Below, in pieces: positions 33,112 to 42,049 of a DNA stretch of 64,000 bases (positions are counted from its first letter, which is position 1; each line of letters starts with the position of its first letter). This DNA is from a virus. The notes under the pieces are model-generated. The model did not search any database. It saw nothing but the letters and a program-made list of their open reading frames with translations, and had not been told where the DNA came from. Both the position numbers and the translations under genes were made by a program. The DNA lies in the IMG/VR virus record IMGVR_UViG_3300011113_000805, positions 62,001 through 126,000 of that record. The stretch is one strand, 5' to 3'.

Positions 33112-36100
33112 CGGGCCCCCTTGTTGTGACTTCAATAAATCCATCGACTGCATCCTTTACTGCGTCGACATGTGAAATTACCAACACGGTCTTGAAGAAT
33201 CTCTTAAGAGAGTGAAGGAGTTTATTACAAGACTCAACATTCTGTTCATCAAGAGCACCAAATCCTTCATCGATGATGAGGATATCAGACTTTGGCAAGC
33301 TTGAAATGTTGATCAAAGCCACCCTAATGGCAAGTGAAGATAGCATCTTTTCCATGCCAGACCCAAGCTCGATTGGACGTCGAGAATCACCGTAGTCAAG
33401 ATAGATATCAAGATCAGAGCCTGACTCATCAGTCTCCAAGGATACTGTGAAACCGGTAACCCCCTGCAGAATTTTAGAGATCTCCTCATTGATTCTGGGG
33501 AGTTCGTCACGAACTATCAGCATTGGAATTCCATCTTTACCATATGCCGAAAGTAGCTTGTCATAGAAGTCACGCTTTGCAGTCACTTCATTGAACCTCT
33601 CTTCTTCCTCCTGCAGATTTCTAATCTTTTCTTGATACACAGCCTTTTGACTGGTAGCCTCAGTAATTGCCGCTCTCAATAGTCGTAGCTCTTTCTCGGC
33701 CTCAGCCAATCGACGACGATTTCCGGAAATTGCCTGAGCTTCTGGTGTATCTGACATATTTTGCTTTGCATTTTCAAGCTGCTGTCGAAGCTCGATTTCT
33801 TGCCTTAGCAATTTTTCAATGTTACTTACCGAAAGCTTCATTCCAGCATCAAATGCTTGTTTCTCTGATACAAGTGACTTCTCTCTATTTAGTGCATCAT
33901 TGTACTTTTTTACCTTATCAATTGCATCGTCAATGTCATTTGCCCTAAGAGTTGATGTGATTTCCCTTAAAGACTCCTTCAATGAATCAAGCTTCCTGCG
34001 CTGATCATCAATAAGGCGCTTGTCCTTGATAGAGTCCTTGATAAACTTACAAGTAGGAAAGCTCTCTCCGCAAGGAACTTCACTTAGCTTTGCAACAGAC
34101 TTTTCCTGACCACTTAAAATAAGCTTCTCACGATCTACCTGATGCTTGGTATCAAGCTCTTGCTTTTCAAGACGTGTATGCTCAGCAATCTTTGCATTCA
34201 TTGCATCAATTGGAAATACAGCCTTGATTCTCTCGATGGCAGATAGCTTCTTAATTGTCTCTGCAATTTTCTCAGCATAAGAAGCTTGTGACTTTTTCTC
34301 CTGATCAATAGCGTTGCTCACTTGTGTAAGCTTTCTATTCATTTCTTGAATATCACTTTCTGTGTATCCAATCTTTTCAGGTGCACTTTGAAGCAATCGA
34401 TTAATTTGACCGATCTCACTCTCAAGTTGCTTCAACTTGATATCACTCTCCTGCAGAATGGCATCAGTGGAGCTCAATGTTGTTAGATACTCTTGTCGAA
34501 GATTACGAAAGTTTCTCTGAGGCATTGACTTGAGAATACCCTTAAGAGTAACTGTCTCTTCCTTTACCTTACTATGAATGGCATCTAGTACCTGCAGATC
34601 AAGAAACCGAGAGAGCAAATTCTTTCGAAAAGTCGCCTTTTCACGAATAAAGTTGTTCATTTCACCTTGAGCAGCAAAGGAAGTGATAAGAAAGTCCTCA
34701 GGACCTCCAACTAATCTCCTCAAGATCTTTTCTGAATCCTTTCGTTGTTCACCTGACATATCAGTGCTTGAATCACCTTGTTCGTCAAGTTTTAGCAAGT
34801 TGAGATGTGTCGTAGAGAAGACATATCCCTTCTTGTTAGTATGCCTGACTGTCTGCCTCTCAGCTCGATAGGGAACTCCATTGACGCTAAAATTAACCGA
34901 TGCAAGGCAATGACCTTTTCGTGTATTCACAATATGCTGTGCCTTGAGACTTCCTCTATCGGTCGTGTTGAAGAGGGAGTACATTAGTGTGCCTGGGATT
35001 GAAGACTTTCCAATCCTGTTCTTTCCAAAGAGTCCCACAACACCGGTAAGACTGCTAAAATCGATGACGTTATCCTTGCCATAGGAAAAGGTATTTTCCC
35101 ACTCCATTTTCTCTAGAGACCACTTCTGATTACGAACAACATCATCCTCAGCATCAATCTTGCCAAGAACATTCTCAATGACATCACCACACTTCTCTAC
35201 ATCTGGATCATCCTTCAGGAATGATCGAAGCAAAGATCGATGTGTCTCGGGTTCACGAAGGCTCTTTCGTGTTGTCTCTAGCTTCTCAGTAAATCGCTTA
35301 CTATCTGACTCGGTGTCCCATTTCCAAACAATTTCGTGGGCATCATACTTCTCTTTCAAGTATGATGATAGTTGTTTAATCTCTTCCTGTAGAAGGGTCT
35401 TGCTGGATGAGATCCTAAAACGCGATCCATTTTTAATGCCGCTAATTGAGTCGATGGTCTCATCTAAATCTCCCATCCAGGGAATTGTGACAAAAGGATG
35501 AGGTGATTGCAGAAGACGACGCTCAACTGTAAATTTTTCAGGACTGGAAATGCTCCAGAGAAGGTAACCCTTGTCTTGGGTCTCACCAAAGTTTTGCTGA
35601 ATGGTGGATCCCGGGTAAGCAAATCTCTTTTGTTGATCTAGAAACTGGAACTTGTGAATATCACCAAACATTCCAAAATGGCAGCCTGTGAAGAGAGATA
35701 AATCATCTTCACCATCGGTAGGAAAATCAGAGTCTGTGAGTGATCCTCGAATCGCACCGTGATACAATGCAATAACAATATCACCCTCACGGCCAACGCT
35801 TTCCCATCCTTCTTCATCAAAGCAGGAGAAATTTGCGAAATTGATTCCTGGCATATGGGTAGGATAGTTTCCTGACTTCTTCATCAGGATAATCCTGTCA
35901 TCCCTCATTGCATCGATGAGGGGACTAATAGCATCCTGCCTATCTGGATTGTGAATTAGCCCATCGTGATTTCCAAGACAGATGTAAGTTGGCGCAATCT
36001 TAGAGAATGACTTTAGCCACCAAGTGAGGCACTCAATAATTTCTGGTGAGATACCTTGTGTTTTGGTATGGACAATGTCACCAGCAATGACAATTGCATC

Positions 36101-36217
36101 AACCTTCTCCTTTCGAAGCTGCTTGAATGCATCCTGAAATACAGTTCGATATTCCTGGTGACGAGTTAGACCACGCCAGTGAATGTCGGCAAAGTGTGCA
36201 ATTTTATATGTCTTCAA
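33071..36217 (-). CDS. Fused SbcD-SbcC (gp47-gp46) recombination nuclease
   Basis: One 1048-aa chain carries both halves of the Mre11-Rad50-type complex. Residues 1-300 are a metallophosphatase: D11-x-H13, GD47, GN83-H84-D85, H153 and GDIH (185-188). From about 370 an SMC-type ATPase begins: Walker A GLFGKNRIGKSS (395-406), two coiled-coil arms, a hook with C716 and C723 (PCGESFPTC), signature LGSGMEKMLSS (951-961), Walker B DILIIDE (978-984) and D-loop GALD. In T4 these are separate proteins (gp47, gp46) that process ends for recombination-dependent replication and host DNA breakdown. The start appears to be TTG, overlapping the primase stop. All key residues are present. Confidence 0.92.
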   Translation of the reverse strand: MKTYKIAHFADIHWRGLTRHQEYRTVFQDAFKQLRKEKVDAIVIAGDIVHTKTQGISPEIIECLTWWLKSFSKIAPTYICLGNHDGLIHNPDRQDAISPLIDAMRDDRIILMKKSGNYPTHMPGINFANFSCFDEEGWESVGREGDIVIALYHGAIRGSLTDSDFPTDGEDDLSLFTGCHFGMFGDIHKFQFLDQQKRFAYPGSTIQQNFGETQDKGYLLWSISSPEKFTVERRLLQSPHPFVTIPWMGDLDETIDSISGIKNGSRFRISSSKTLLQEEIKQLSSYLKEKYDAHEIVWKWDTESDSKRFTEKLETTRKSLREPETHRSLLRSFLKDDPDVEKCGDVIENVLGKIDAEDDVVRNQKWSLEKMEWENTFSYGKDNVIDFSSLTGVVGLFGKNRIGKSSIPGTLMYSLFNTTDRGSLKAQHIVNTRKGHCLASVNFSVNGVPYRAERQTVRHTNKKGYVFSTTHLNLLKLDEQGDSSTDMSGEQRKDSEKILRRLVGGPEDFLITSFAAQGEMNNFIREKATFRKNLLSRFLDLQVLDAIHSKVKEETVTLKGILKSMPQRNFRNLRQEYLTTLSSTDAILQESDIKLKQLESEIGQINRLLQSAPEKIGYTESDIQEMNRKLTQVSNAIDQEKKSQASYAEKIAETIKKLSAIERIKAVFPIDAMNAKIAEHTRLEKQELDTKHQVDREKLILSGQEKSVAKLSEVPCGESFPTCKFIKDSIKDKRLIDDQRRKLDSLKESLREITSTLRANDIDDAIDKVKKYNDALNREKSLVSEKQAFDAGMKLSVSNIEKLLRQEIELRQQLENAKQNMSDTPEAQAISGNRRRLAEAEKELRLLRAAITEATSQKAVYQEKIRNLQEEEERFNEVTAKRDFYDKLLSAYGKDGIPMLIVRDELPRINEEISKILQGVTGFTVSLETDESGSDLDIYLDYGDSRRPIELGSGMEKMLSSLAIRVALINISSLPKSDILIIDEGFGALDEQNVESCNKLLHSLKRFFKTVLVISHVDAVKDAVDGFIEVTTRGPDAHVSATDSLPNS

Positions 36218-37170
36218 AGCATAGACCCCGAGCTAATGTTTCTGATGAGATGAAAAAGTCTGTCATTGGGCTTCCAGTTAGGAGCCAGTTCTATTGCGTT
36301 CTGTAACACCTCAGGTGACATTTCTCCAACATCTTTTTTGTCACCTGTTTCAAGCATTCTAACACTCACACCATGAGAGAATAGGAGTTTTGCAATATCG
36401 TGCGCCTTTTTTCGAACATCCTTATCTAGCGCCAAGAGAACAGGTGTCTCATTTTCAACAATTCTGTGAAAGAGAGCATGGCCTGATGTTAGCGTGGAAC
36501 CTAAGAGGCAAGTTGAATTTCCTCCTACAGATATCAGGTCAAATGGGCCTTCAACCAGGGTCAGTTCCTTAGACCAGTCAATGTCAAGTTCATTGAAAAT
36601 AACATCACGCCTTTCGACCTTTGGATTGAGGTACCTCACCTGTGCATCACTATCAATTGCACGACCTGTCCAGTAATTGAGAACACCTTCATGATCATAT
36701 GATGTGATTATGGCTCGGCGTCGACAGCTTCCTTTGGTTGCCGTGCCAATTCGATACCGCCAGATCTCCTGATCACCAATACCTCTGCTTGCGAGGTACT
36801 TTCTTGTAGAATTGAAATCCGGATCAATACTTGTACCTACTAGAGGAACAAATCCAACAGGTAGCTCGAGTTTCTTTTCCTCCTCGACATGCTCATCAAG
36901 AAATTTCTTCTGCTGAGCTGTGCCAAATCTCTGGATCCAACCCGGTCGATGTGACCTAGCGAACTTACCAAGAAGTGCAGCGATAGACCTACCTTTCGAT
37001 CCGCATACCCAGCAGTGCCACCTTTCATCATCAAGCCTCACAATGAGTTTCAGCTTTTCCTTGTGCTGACACTTTGGGCACTTGAAGCTAGCATTGACAC
37101 CATCCTTACCTAGAATACCAGGACCAATGGCGCTAGAAAGGTATTTTAATCTTTCAATAGTGTCAATCAT
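36214..37170 (-). CDS. DNA primase, DnaG/gp61-like
   Basis: A 318-aa primase. N-terminal zinc finger: C31-x-x-C34 and H52-C53-x-x-C56. Toprim domain: LVEGPFDLIS with E207 and LLALDKDV with D249 and D251. It would make RNA primers for lagging-strand synthesis with the replicative helicase. Size is close to T4 gp61 (342 aa). It lacks a clear helicase-binding C-terminal domain of bacterial length. It follows the RuvC-like gene by 13 bases with a weak ribosome-binding site, and its stop overlaps the SbcDC start. Confidence 0.85.
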   Translation of the reverse strand: MIDTIERLKYLSSAIGPGILGKDGVNASFKCPKCQHKEKLKLIVRLDDERWHCWVCGSKGRSIAALLGKFARSHRPGWIQRFGTAQQKKFLDEHVEEEKKLELPVGFVPLVGTSIDPDFNSTRKYLASRGIGDQEIWRYRIGTATKGSCRRRAIITSYDHEGVLNYWTGRAIDSDAQVRYLNPKVERRDVIFNELDIDWSKELTLVEGPFDLISVGGNSTCLLGSTLTSGHALFHRIVENETPVLLALDKDVRKKAHDIAKLLFSHGVSVRMLETGDKKDVGEMSPEVLQNAIELAPNWKPNDRLFHLIRNISSGSML

Positions 37171-37183
37171 AAAGTACTATAAG

Positions 37184-37726
37184 CTATTGGCGTATTGTTT
37201 TCAACCCTGCTGTCGCCAAGAGAAAAGCATCAGCTGCATCAACACTGCCATGAACCAGCACTTCTTCGCCCTTTCGCTTTCCTGACTTCATTTTCCTTGT
37301 TTGCCAAAGTTCCAAAGGCGACCTCTCCATTGCCCACTTGACGACATGTTCCTTTGCATTTTGCCCCTTAGGAACTTTAAGACCTACTAGTGATCTTGCA
37401 CGAATCGCTGGTATTGAAACAGGAGCTATATTCCAAACTTTCCAACACGTATGCGAGACAACTGCATTGAACTTTGCCAATGTAACAATTGTATGCGCCG
37501 TTGAACTTCCAGTCCTAAACCCTAGAACGTTCTCCTCAACAAAGATGTGCGTCGGTGTAGGAAGTCCTCTGAGCCCAGACTCAATAAAGTCTGCCTTCTC
37601 ATGAGGACCATTAAGGCCAGCAATGTTAAACCATCCAATATCTAATAGCTTGCCATCGGTATCTACCAATGCCCAGCCTGTACAAGATGTTGAAATATCG
37701 AGACCTAGAATAACATTAGAAGTCAA
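37184..37726 (-). CDS. RuvC-like Holliday junction resolvase
   Basis: A 180-aa RNase H-fold nuclease: ILGLDISTSCTGWALVD with D10, FVEENVLG with E64/E65 and GSVDAADAFLLA with D163 and D166 give the acidic set of the RuvC family. It would resolve recombination junctions so that replicated DNA can be packaged, a job done in T4 by the unrelated gp49. I take the TTG at 37726 as start: it begins the conserved domain and overlaps the upstream stop by 11 bases. The frame is open further upstream, but that part lies inside the 765-aa gene and reads as shadow sequence. Confidence 0.8.
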   Translation of the reverse strand: MTSNVILGLDISTSCTGWALVDTDGKLLDIGWFNIAGLNGPHEKADFIESGLRGLPTPTHIFVEENVLGFRTGSSTAHTIVTLAKFNAVVSHTCWKVWNIAPVSIPAIRARSLVGLKVPKGQNAKEHVVKWAMERSPLELWQTRKMKSGKRKGEEVLVHGSVDAADAFLLATAGLKTIRQ

Positions 37727-40013
37727 ACTTGACTTTGATAAGGAACTTATCTGAGAGTCGCTTTGCAACAGGTTGGGCAAGCTCTGCCCTACCGACGACG
37801 TTGAGGTCAGCATCATGGAAGTTAACTCTGGTGATATAGACAATTGGGTCTCCGCTTTCATTGGCATAGTCAGATGCTGTAAGAGGAAGGTATGAAGGTG
37901 ATGAACTCGAGTTAATTTTCCAGGCAGGAACTTGAACATTTGCTGTTAGCAATGGAACAGGTTGTTCACCACGAAATGACACTTCATAACCATCCTTGCC
38001 AAAAAGGTCACCCAAATAGGGTGATGTGATGCATGCTATTCCTTCTTCATAGAGCAGCGTTCCTACTGTATTCCACTTTGCATGAGGCGTTGTACAGTCT
38101 GCCCTATAAAGTCCTCCCATTCCATTGTCATGTAACTTGAAAGACAGAAGACCTTGACTTCCTGTAAAAGATGGATCTGTTATGCTAAATGAGCCTGGAT
38201 GAATCTTACTGCCGTAAAGAAGGTTTGAAATATTGAAGATAGAGACAAGATTTGAGGAATCGTCTGTGTTGGTGATATCTTCACCTGGCTCACGAACTGA
38301 ACCTGTTGGGAATAAGATGCAGGGGCTCACTGAGCCGCTGGACCAATTTGGAATAACTCCCTCACGTAATGCAAGCCTATAAAAGCTGCTTGAAACACCT
38401 GAACTTATAAGACCTTCAAGACTTACTGTTCCAGGTGATTCAGCAAAGAAAGGTGTGAATGATGAAGTTTGCAAAAGTGTGAAGTTAGGTGTAAATTTAC
38501 CATTATCACAGGGGAGTATTAGCAGATTTTTTCTTATGGCAGATTCAGTAACGAATAGGTAGCCATTGGTACCGGTAACATTTGGAAACACCGCAGGGAT
38601 GCTATTGAAAGTTTGTGATGCCGTGAGATTAAGCAGTCTTGGAAAATACCCAGAGACATGATCACGCAGGTGGTTCTCGGCATTGATGAGATGACCGCCT
38701 AGACTAAATGCCATCTCAGCATCAAAGGGAGCATTGGTTGCTGTCACAAATGAAGCATATGGTGCAATTAAGACGCTTCTTTGCAGTGATTCGTGACCAA
38801 AGAATGGGCCTAAATAAAACTTAAGGGTCTCATCGGGCGATGAGATACCTCCAAATGATCCGGATCTAATGGATTCAAGGCTCCTAAAGTTTTGCCATAT
38901 CCTGATCTCGTGAAGCTCCCCAGCTAGTTGATGATTCATTGGCCTTGATGGAAAGGTTCCTGTTGCACCATACGGATCGGTAAATCCTTCCTCGGTTCCC
39001 GTGACAAAGAGTTCCTTAATTCCGTTTCCGGAAACGTTTTGTCCCTCGTAAAAATTACCTATGAATAGGGCTCTAGAGTCCTCAGGGTATGAAGTTCGAG
39101 TGACAGACTCTGATGGAATGTAGAATGTTCCTGCCTGATTTCCATCTATAAAGAATGAGCCAGAGCCAAAGTCAGTACCTGAGCCTCCCCATCTGATTGC
39201 AATATGATGCCACCCATTGAATGTGATGGAGTCCTCACTGAGAAAGCACAGATCATCAGGAAATGTCCTAGCATTATTGGCTGTGGCAAGGCTCACTTGT
39301 GAGGGTGGCTTATCGGCACTATGTGACAATTGGAGAAGTACTCTGAACGAGTCAGGTTTCCCGTCAAAGCTAATTGCACTGCCACTTACGAGTGAGATTG
39401 CAAATGATGAGGAGACGTGAAGTACAGTGCCGGCATGATAAGTTCCTGACACCCTAGTTGTGGGCTTTACATAGAACTCAAATGTGAACGCTCCACTTGG
39501 TGTAAGCTTAGGCTGTCCGGCAGTTGTAGGATTTGCATACATCAAGGCTGATCCAGTACTGAATCCGGATCCGGAGACAAAATTGAGAGATAGGTAGTTC
39601 CTGTAACCCCAGTAACTTGAGGGATACGCAGTTTTATAGTAGGGGTATAGGTTGGATCTAATAATCCCCTTTCCCATAGATTCACTGGTGAAACCAGCGG
39701 ATGGCTCTAGCCTATTAATGCCAACCATCCTTGATGCCAATGCAGGGGAAGGTCTTGTATTGACTACATCTAAGTAAGTCTCTGCAGATTCAATTGTAGT
39801 CGACTCAACAAGATTGCTTAAAGCATTGCTTATGTCACTGTCGTCATAAATGCCGTCTTCATCAATGTCTAGGCTTTTTCCAATAGAAGAAGCCTGTGGT
39901 AGTACTTTTACCGAACCAGTAATTCCCTGCGATGAAGAGACAAAGTCTCTTGTGGGACGAGCAATGAATGTGAAGTTCTCGAAAAAGCCTGGTGTCGTCC
40001 GAATGAGGGACAT
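37716..40013 (-). CDS. Tail/baseplate structural protein with LamG-like domain (765 aa)
   Basis: A 765-aa virion protein. Around residues 170-330 it has a LamG/concanavalin-like beta sandwich: AFTFEFYVKPTTRVSGTYHA, FNGWHHIAIRWGGSG and SFFIDGNQAGTFYI. Such domains in tail proteins usually bind carbohydrates. The last 30 residues (RAELAQPVAKRLSDKFLIKV and FDF at the very end) resemble the end of the next gene product, suggesting a shared docking segment. It follows the 423-aa gene by 9 bases. The exact part of the virion is unknown; a fibre or baseplate appendage is likely. Confidence 0.75.
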   Translation of the reverse strand: MSLIRTTPGFFENFTFIARPTRDFVSSSQGITGSVKVLPQASSIGKSLDIDEDGIYDDSDISNALSNLVESTTIESAETYLDVVNTRPSPALASRMVGINRLEPSAGFTSESMGKGIIRSNLYPYYKTAYPSSYWGYRNYLSLNFVSGSGFSTGSALMYANPTTAGQPKLTPSGAFTFEFYVKPTTRVSGTYHAGTVLHVSSSFAISLVSGSAISFDGKPDSFRVLLQLSHSADKPPSQVSLATANNARTFPDDLCFLSEDSITFNGWHHIAIRWGGSGTDFGSGSFFIDGNQAGTFYIPSESVTRTSYPEDSRALFIGNFYEGQNVSGNGIKELFVTGTEEGFTDPYGATGTFPSRPMNHQLAGELHEIRIWQNFRSLESIRSGSFGGISSPDETLKFYLGPFFGHESLQRSVLIAPYASFVTATNAPFDAEMAFSLGGHLINAENHLRDHVSGYFPRLLNLTASQTFNSIPAVFPNVTGTNGYLFVTESAIRKNLLILPCDNGKFTPNFTLLQTSSFTPFFAESPGTVSLEGLISSGVSSSFYRLALREGVIPNWSSGSVSPCILFPTGSVREPGEDITNTDDSSNLVSIFNISNLLYGSKIHPGSFSITDPSFTGSQGLLSFKLHDNGMGGLYRADCTTPHAKWNTVGTLLYEEGIACITSPYLGDLFGKDGYEVSFRGEQPVPLLTANVQVPAWKINSSSSPSYLPLTASDYANESGDPIVYITRVNFHDADLNVVGRAELAQPVAKRLSDKFLIKVKFDF

Positions 40014-40022
40014 CTTCCCTCC

Positions 40023-41294
40023 TTAGAAGTCTAGCCTGACCCTAACTGTCAAGTCCTTCTCGTCATTCTTCTCAATGGGTCTTGAGAACTTGGCAACAGC
40101 AAGAAGGCGATTCTGCTCATCATAGAGACCCACAGTTGTCGGGAACGCAAAGGGCTTAGGGTCCGTACTTCCCTCCTGGGCATTCATTACGACAAGCTCA
40201 CCAACGTCATTGAAGTATGTTGGATTGTTAGAGTAGTTAAACTCATCTGCCGTCGCCCTACAGAAGAAGAGCGTTGAATTGACATTAGTAACATTCTGGA
40301 ATGTTATTCCAGTGAGAGATCCTGATGACATTCGAGTTGAGGTGAAGTAATTCACAAGATCGTCAATCGAAGACGAAACAAGAAGATCGGGAATCAATGT
40401 TGCATTTGGATTTGATGCTGGAAATGATGTTCTTCCAACAATTGTCTGATTCAACAGTGGAGGACTCACGGCTCCTGTGACTGCGCTAATAGTTCCGGAA
40501 ACGTGTTGACCTCCGGAGCAGATCTTCTTAAGATCAAACACAGCAACCCCGGCATCATACCATAGGAGCCCTACAGTGCTGGAAGTATTTGCCGCGTTGA
40601 CAATTGACCCAACTCGGCCACCGAAGAGGTTGGCAAGGTTTGATGCCTGTGTTGAGTCCGTGAACACAGCACTACCTGATGGTGAGGTAATGTTAAGGTT
40701 AGAGCCTGTGTAGCCATTGGCTATGCCAGTATCAAATCCGGCAGCTCCATCAAGAACACCGGTTGTGTAAAATCTCATTGCAAACGTGTTACGCTTGATA
40801 GCATCACGTGCAAAGAGGCGCTTGAAAGAGATGAAAAGGGCTTCATCAATTCTGTCATTAGCTGCCGTGGATGTTGTTGGAGCAAAGAATGCGCCTTCAG
40901 TATCACCTAGTAGCTTTCCAGCGAAAAGACCATAGACATCTGTCTTCTCACGCATCATAAGCGATGAAGAGGGATAGAGCCGCTTTCCTCTTGAATCAAC
41001 ACCTGATGAGGCACTGAGGTTTGTTGAACCGCTCCAGTAGAGTCCCACAGTCGTGTCAAACATTGCATTTGACACCTGCAAGGAGAAGTCTTGATCATAG
41101 ACAGTCTGAAAGAGTGAGGATGTCACGGCATAAGTTTGCGATCCATCCGATGATGCGGTAACGAAGATCGCATACTGCTTGCGAGTTGCAGATCCTGAAA
41201 TATCCTGCTGAACAATGTCAACAAGCTGTGAGAGTTGTGACTTTACTGTCTTGACATCACTTGCAATGTCAAGATCCTTGTATGTAGTTGCCAT
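40023..41294 (-). CDS. Virion structural protein (423 aa), tail-appendage cluster
   Basis: A 423-aa Ser/Thr/Ala/Gly-rich protein. A helical start (SDVKTVKSQLSQLVDIVQQD) is followed by beta-rich sequence. The C-terminus, LLAVAKFSRPIEKNDEKDLT ending in VRVRLDF, matches the ending of the 765-aa protein, so the two probably share a way of assembling. The family is not recognised. It has a GGAAG ribosome-binding site and sits between two other structural genes. Confidence 0.7.
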   Translation of the reverse strand: MATTYKDLDIASDVKTVKSQLSQLVDIVQQDISGSATRKQYAIFVTASSDGSQTYAVTSSLFQTVYDQDFSLQVSNAMFDTTVGLYWSGSTNLSASSGVDSRGKRLYPSSSLMMREKTDVYGLFAGKLLGDTEGAFFAPTTSTAANDRIDEALFISFKRLFARDAIKRNTFAMRFYTTGVLDGAAGFDTGIANGYTGSNLNITSPSGSAVFTDSTQASNLANLFGGRVGSIVNAANTSSTVGLLWYDAGVAVFDLKKICSGGQHVSGTISAVTGAVSPPLLNQTIVGRTSFPASNPNATLIPDLLVSSSIDDLVNYFTSTRMSSGSLTGITFQNVTNVNSTLFFCRATADEFNYSNNPTYFNDVGELVVMNAQEGSTDPKPFAFPTTVGLYDEQNRLLAVAKFSRPIEKNDEKDLTVRVRLDF

Positions 41295-41305
41295 TTATTC
41301 TTCCA

Positions 41306-42007
41306 TCAGGTCTTAGTGATTCGAACTATGAGTTCGGTGGTGATACCGGATCTTGCACCGATTATTCTGACAGGTGTAGTGATAGTAGATCCATCACCGT
41401 ATGTTGTGAAATCTGTGCTGGTGTTTGCAAGAACGGTTCTCAGTGAGAAGGATGCAGTTGGTGTTGCACCCAGTGCCGTTACAACTTCATAGACATCAAC
41501 ACCGTTAGGCTGCGATGTCGTCACAACAGAACTCACGGCAAGGAATCGACGATTGACCTTTACAAAGAAGAGATCCTCTGCTAGCTCGGCAGTAACAGAT
41601 GCCTGTCCACTTGCAGGACGCTGTGTGACTAGAACTTGTGTTGATGCATTTGCAACGCTGGAGGCGATGAGATTGACAGTATTTCCGGAGACAGTGGCTC
41701 CGCCAGTAGATCCAAGTGTCAAAGTTGGGTAAGCTGTAAGGGCTGTTGCACTAATACTGACACAATTGTACTTTAAGGCAAGATCAGTATTTGTTTGAGC
41801 CTCAAAGATAGGTGTGTTCTTCTCAATTTTTTCCTTTCCTACGACAAGGCCAAATCTCGTGACGACGCCATAGTCGACTTCATCATCCGCAAGTGAGAAC
41901 CTTCGAATGGAAAAACTGCCATCATTTGCCGCAAGGAGCTGGCGACCAAGATCGGTCAGCACCGCATCGACAATAATGTTTGCTGTCGAGTTATCAAGAA
42001 AGCCCAT
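41306..42007 (-). CDS. Virion structural protein (233 aa), shares N-terminal motif with 308-aa protein
   Basis: A 233-aa protein beginning GFLDNSTANIIVDAVLTDLG. The same pattern (small-hydrophobic-L-D, then I-I-D-A-x-L-T-x-x-G-R) opens the 308-aa protein at 49572-50498. This N-terminal box recurs in structural proteins of large T4-like phages. The rest is beta-rich (Thr/Val/Ser). A probable baseplate or fibre-attachment protein; function not established. AGGAG stands 6 bases before ATG. Confidence 0.7.
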   Translation of the reverse strand: MGFLDNSTANIIVDAVLTDLGRQLLAANDGSFSIRRFSLADDEVDYGVVTRFGLVVGKEKIEKNTPIFEAQTNTDLALKYNCVSISATALTAYPTLTLGSTGGATVSGNTVNLIASSVANASTQVLVTQRPASGQASVTAELAEDLFFVKVNRRFLAVSSVVTTSQPNGVDVYEVVTALGATPTASFSLRTVLANTSTDFTTYGDGSTITTPVRIIGARSGITTELIVRITKT

Positions 42008-42049
42008 GTTGCTCCTACTACTCCCTATTTTTTACATTTTTTGTGAGAG

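Noticed and set aside
37727-37939. N-terminal extension of the RuvC-like protein
   Set aside because: These 71 codons lie inside the 765-aa gene in another frame, are Ser/Leu-rich and unlike RuvC; the conserved domain starts at 37726.
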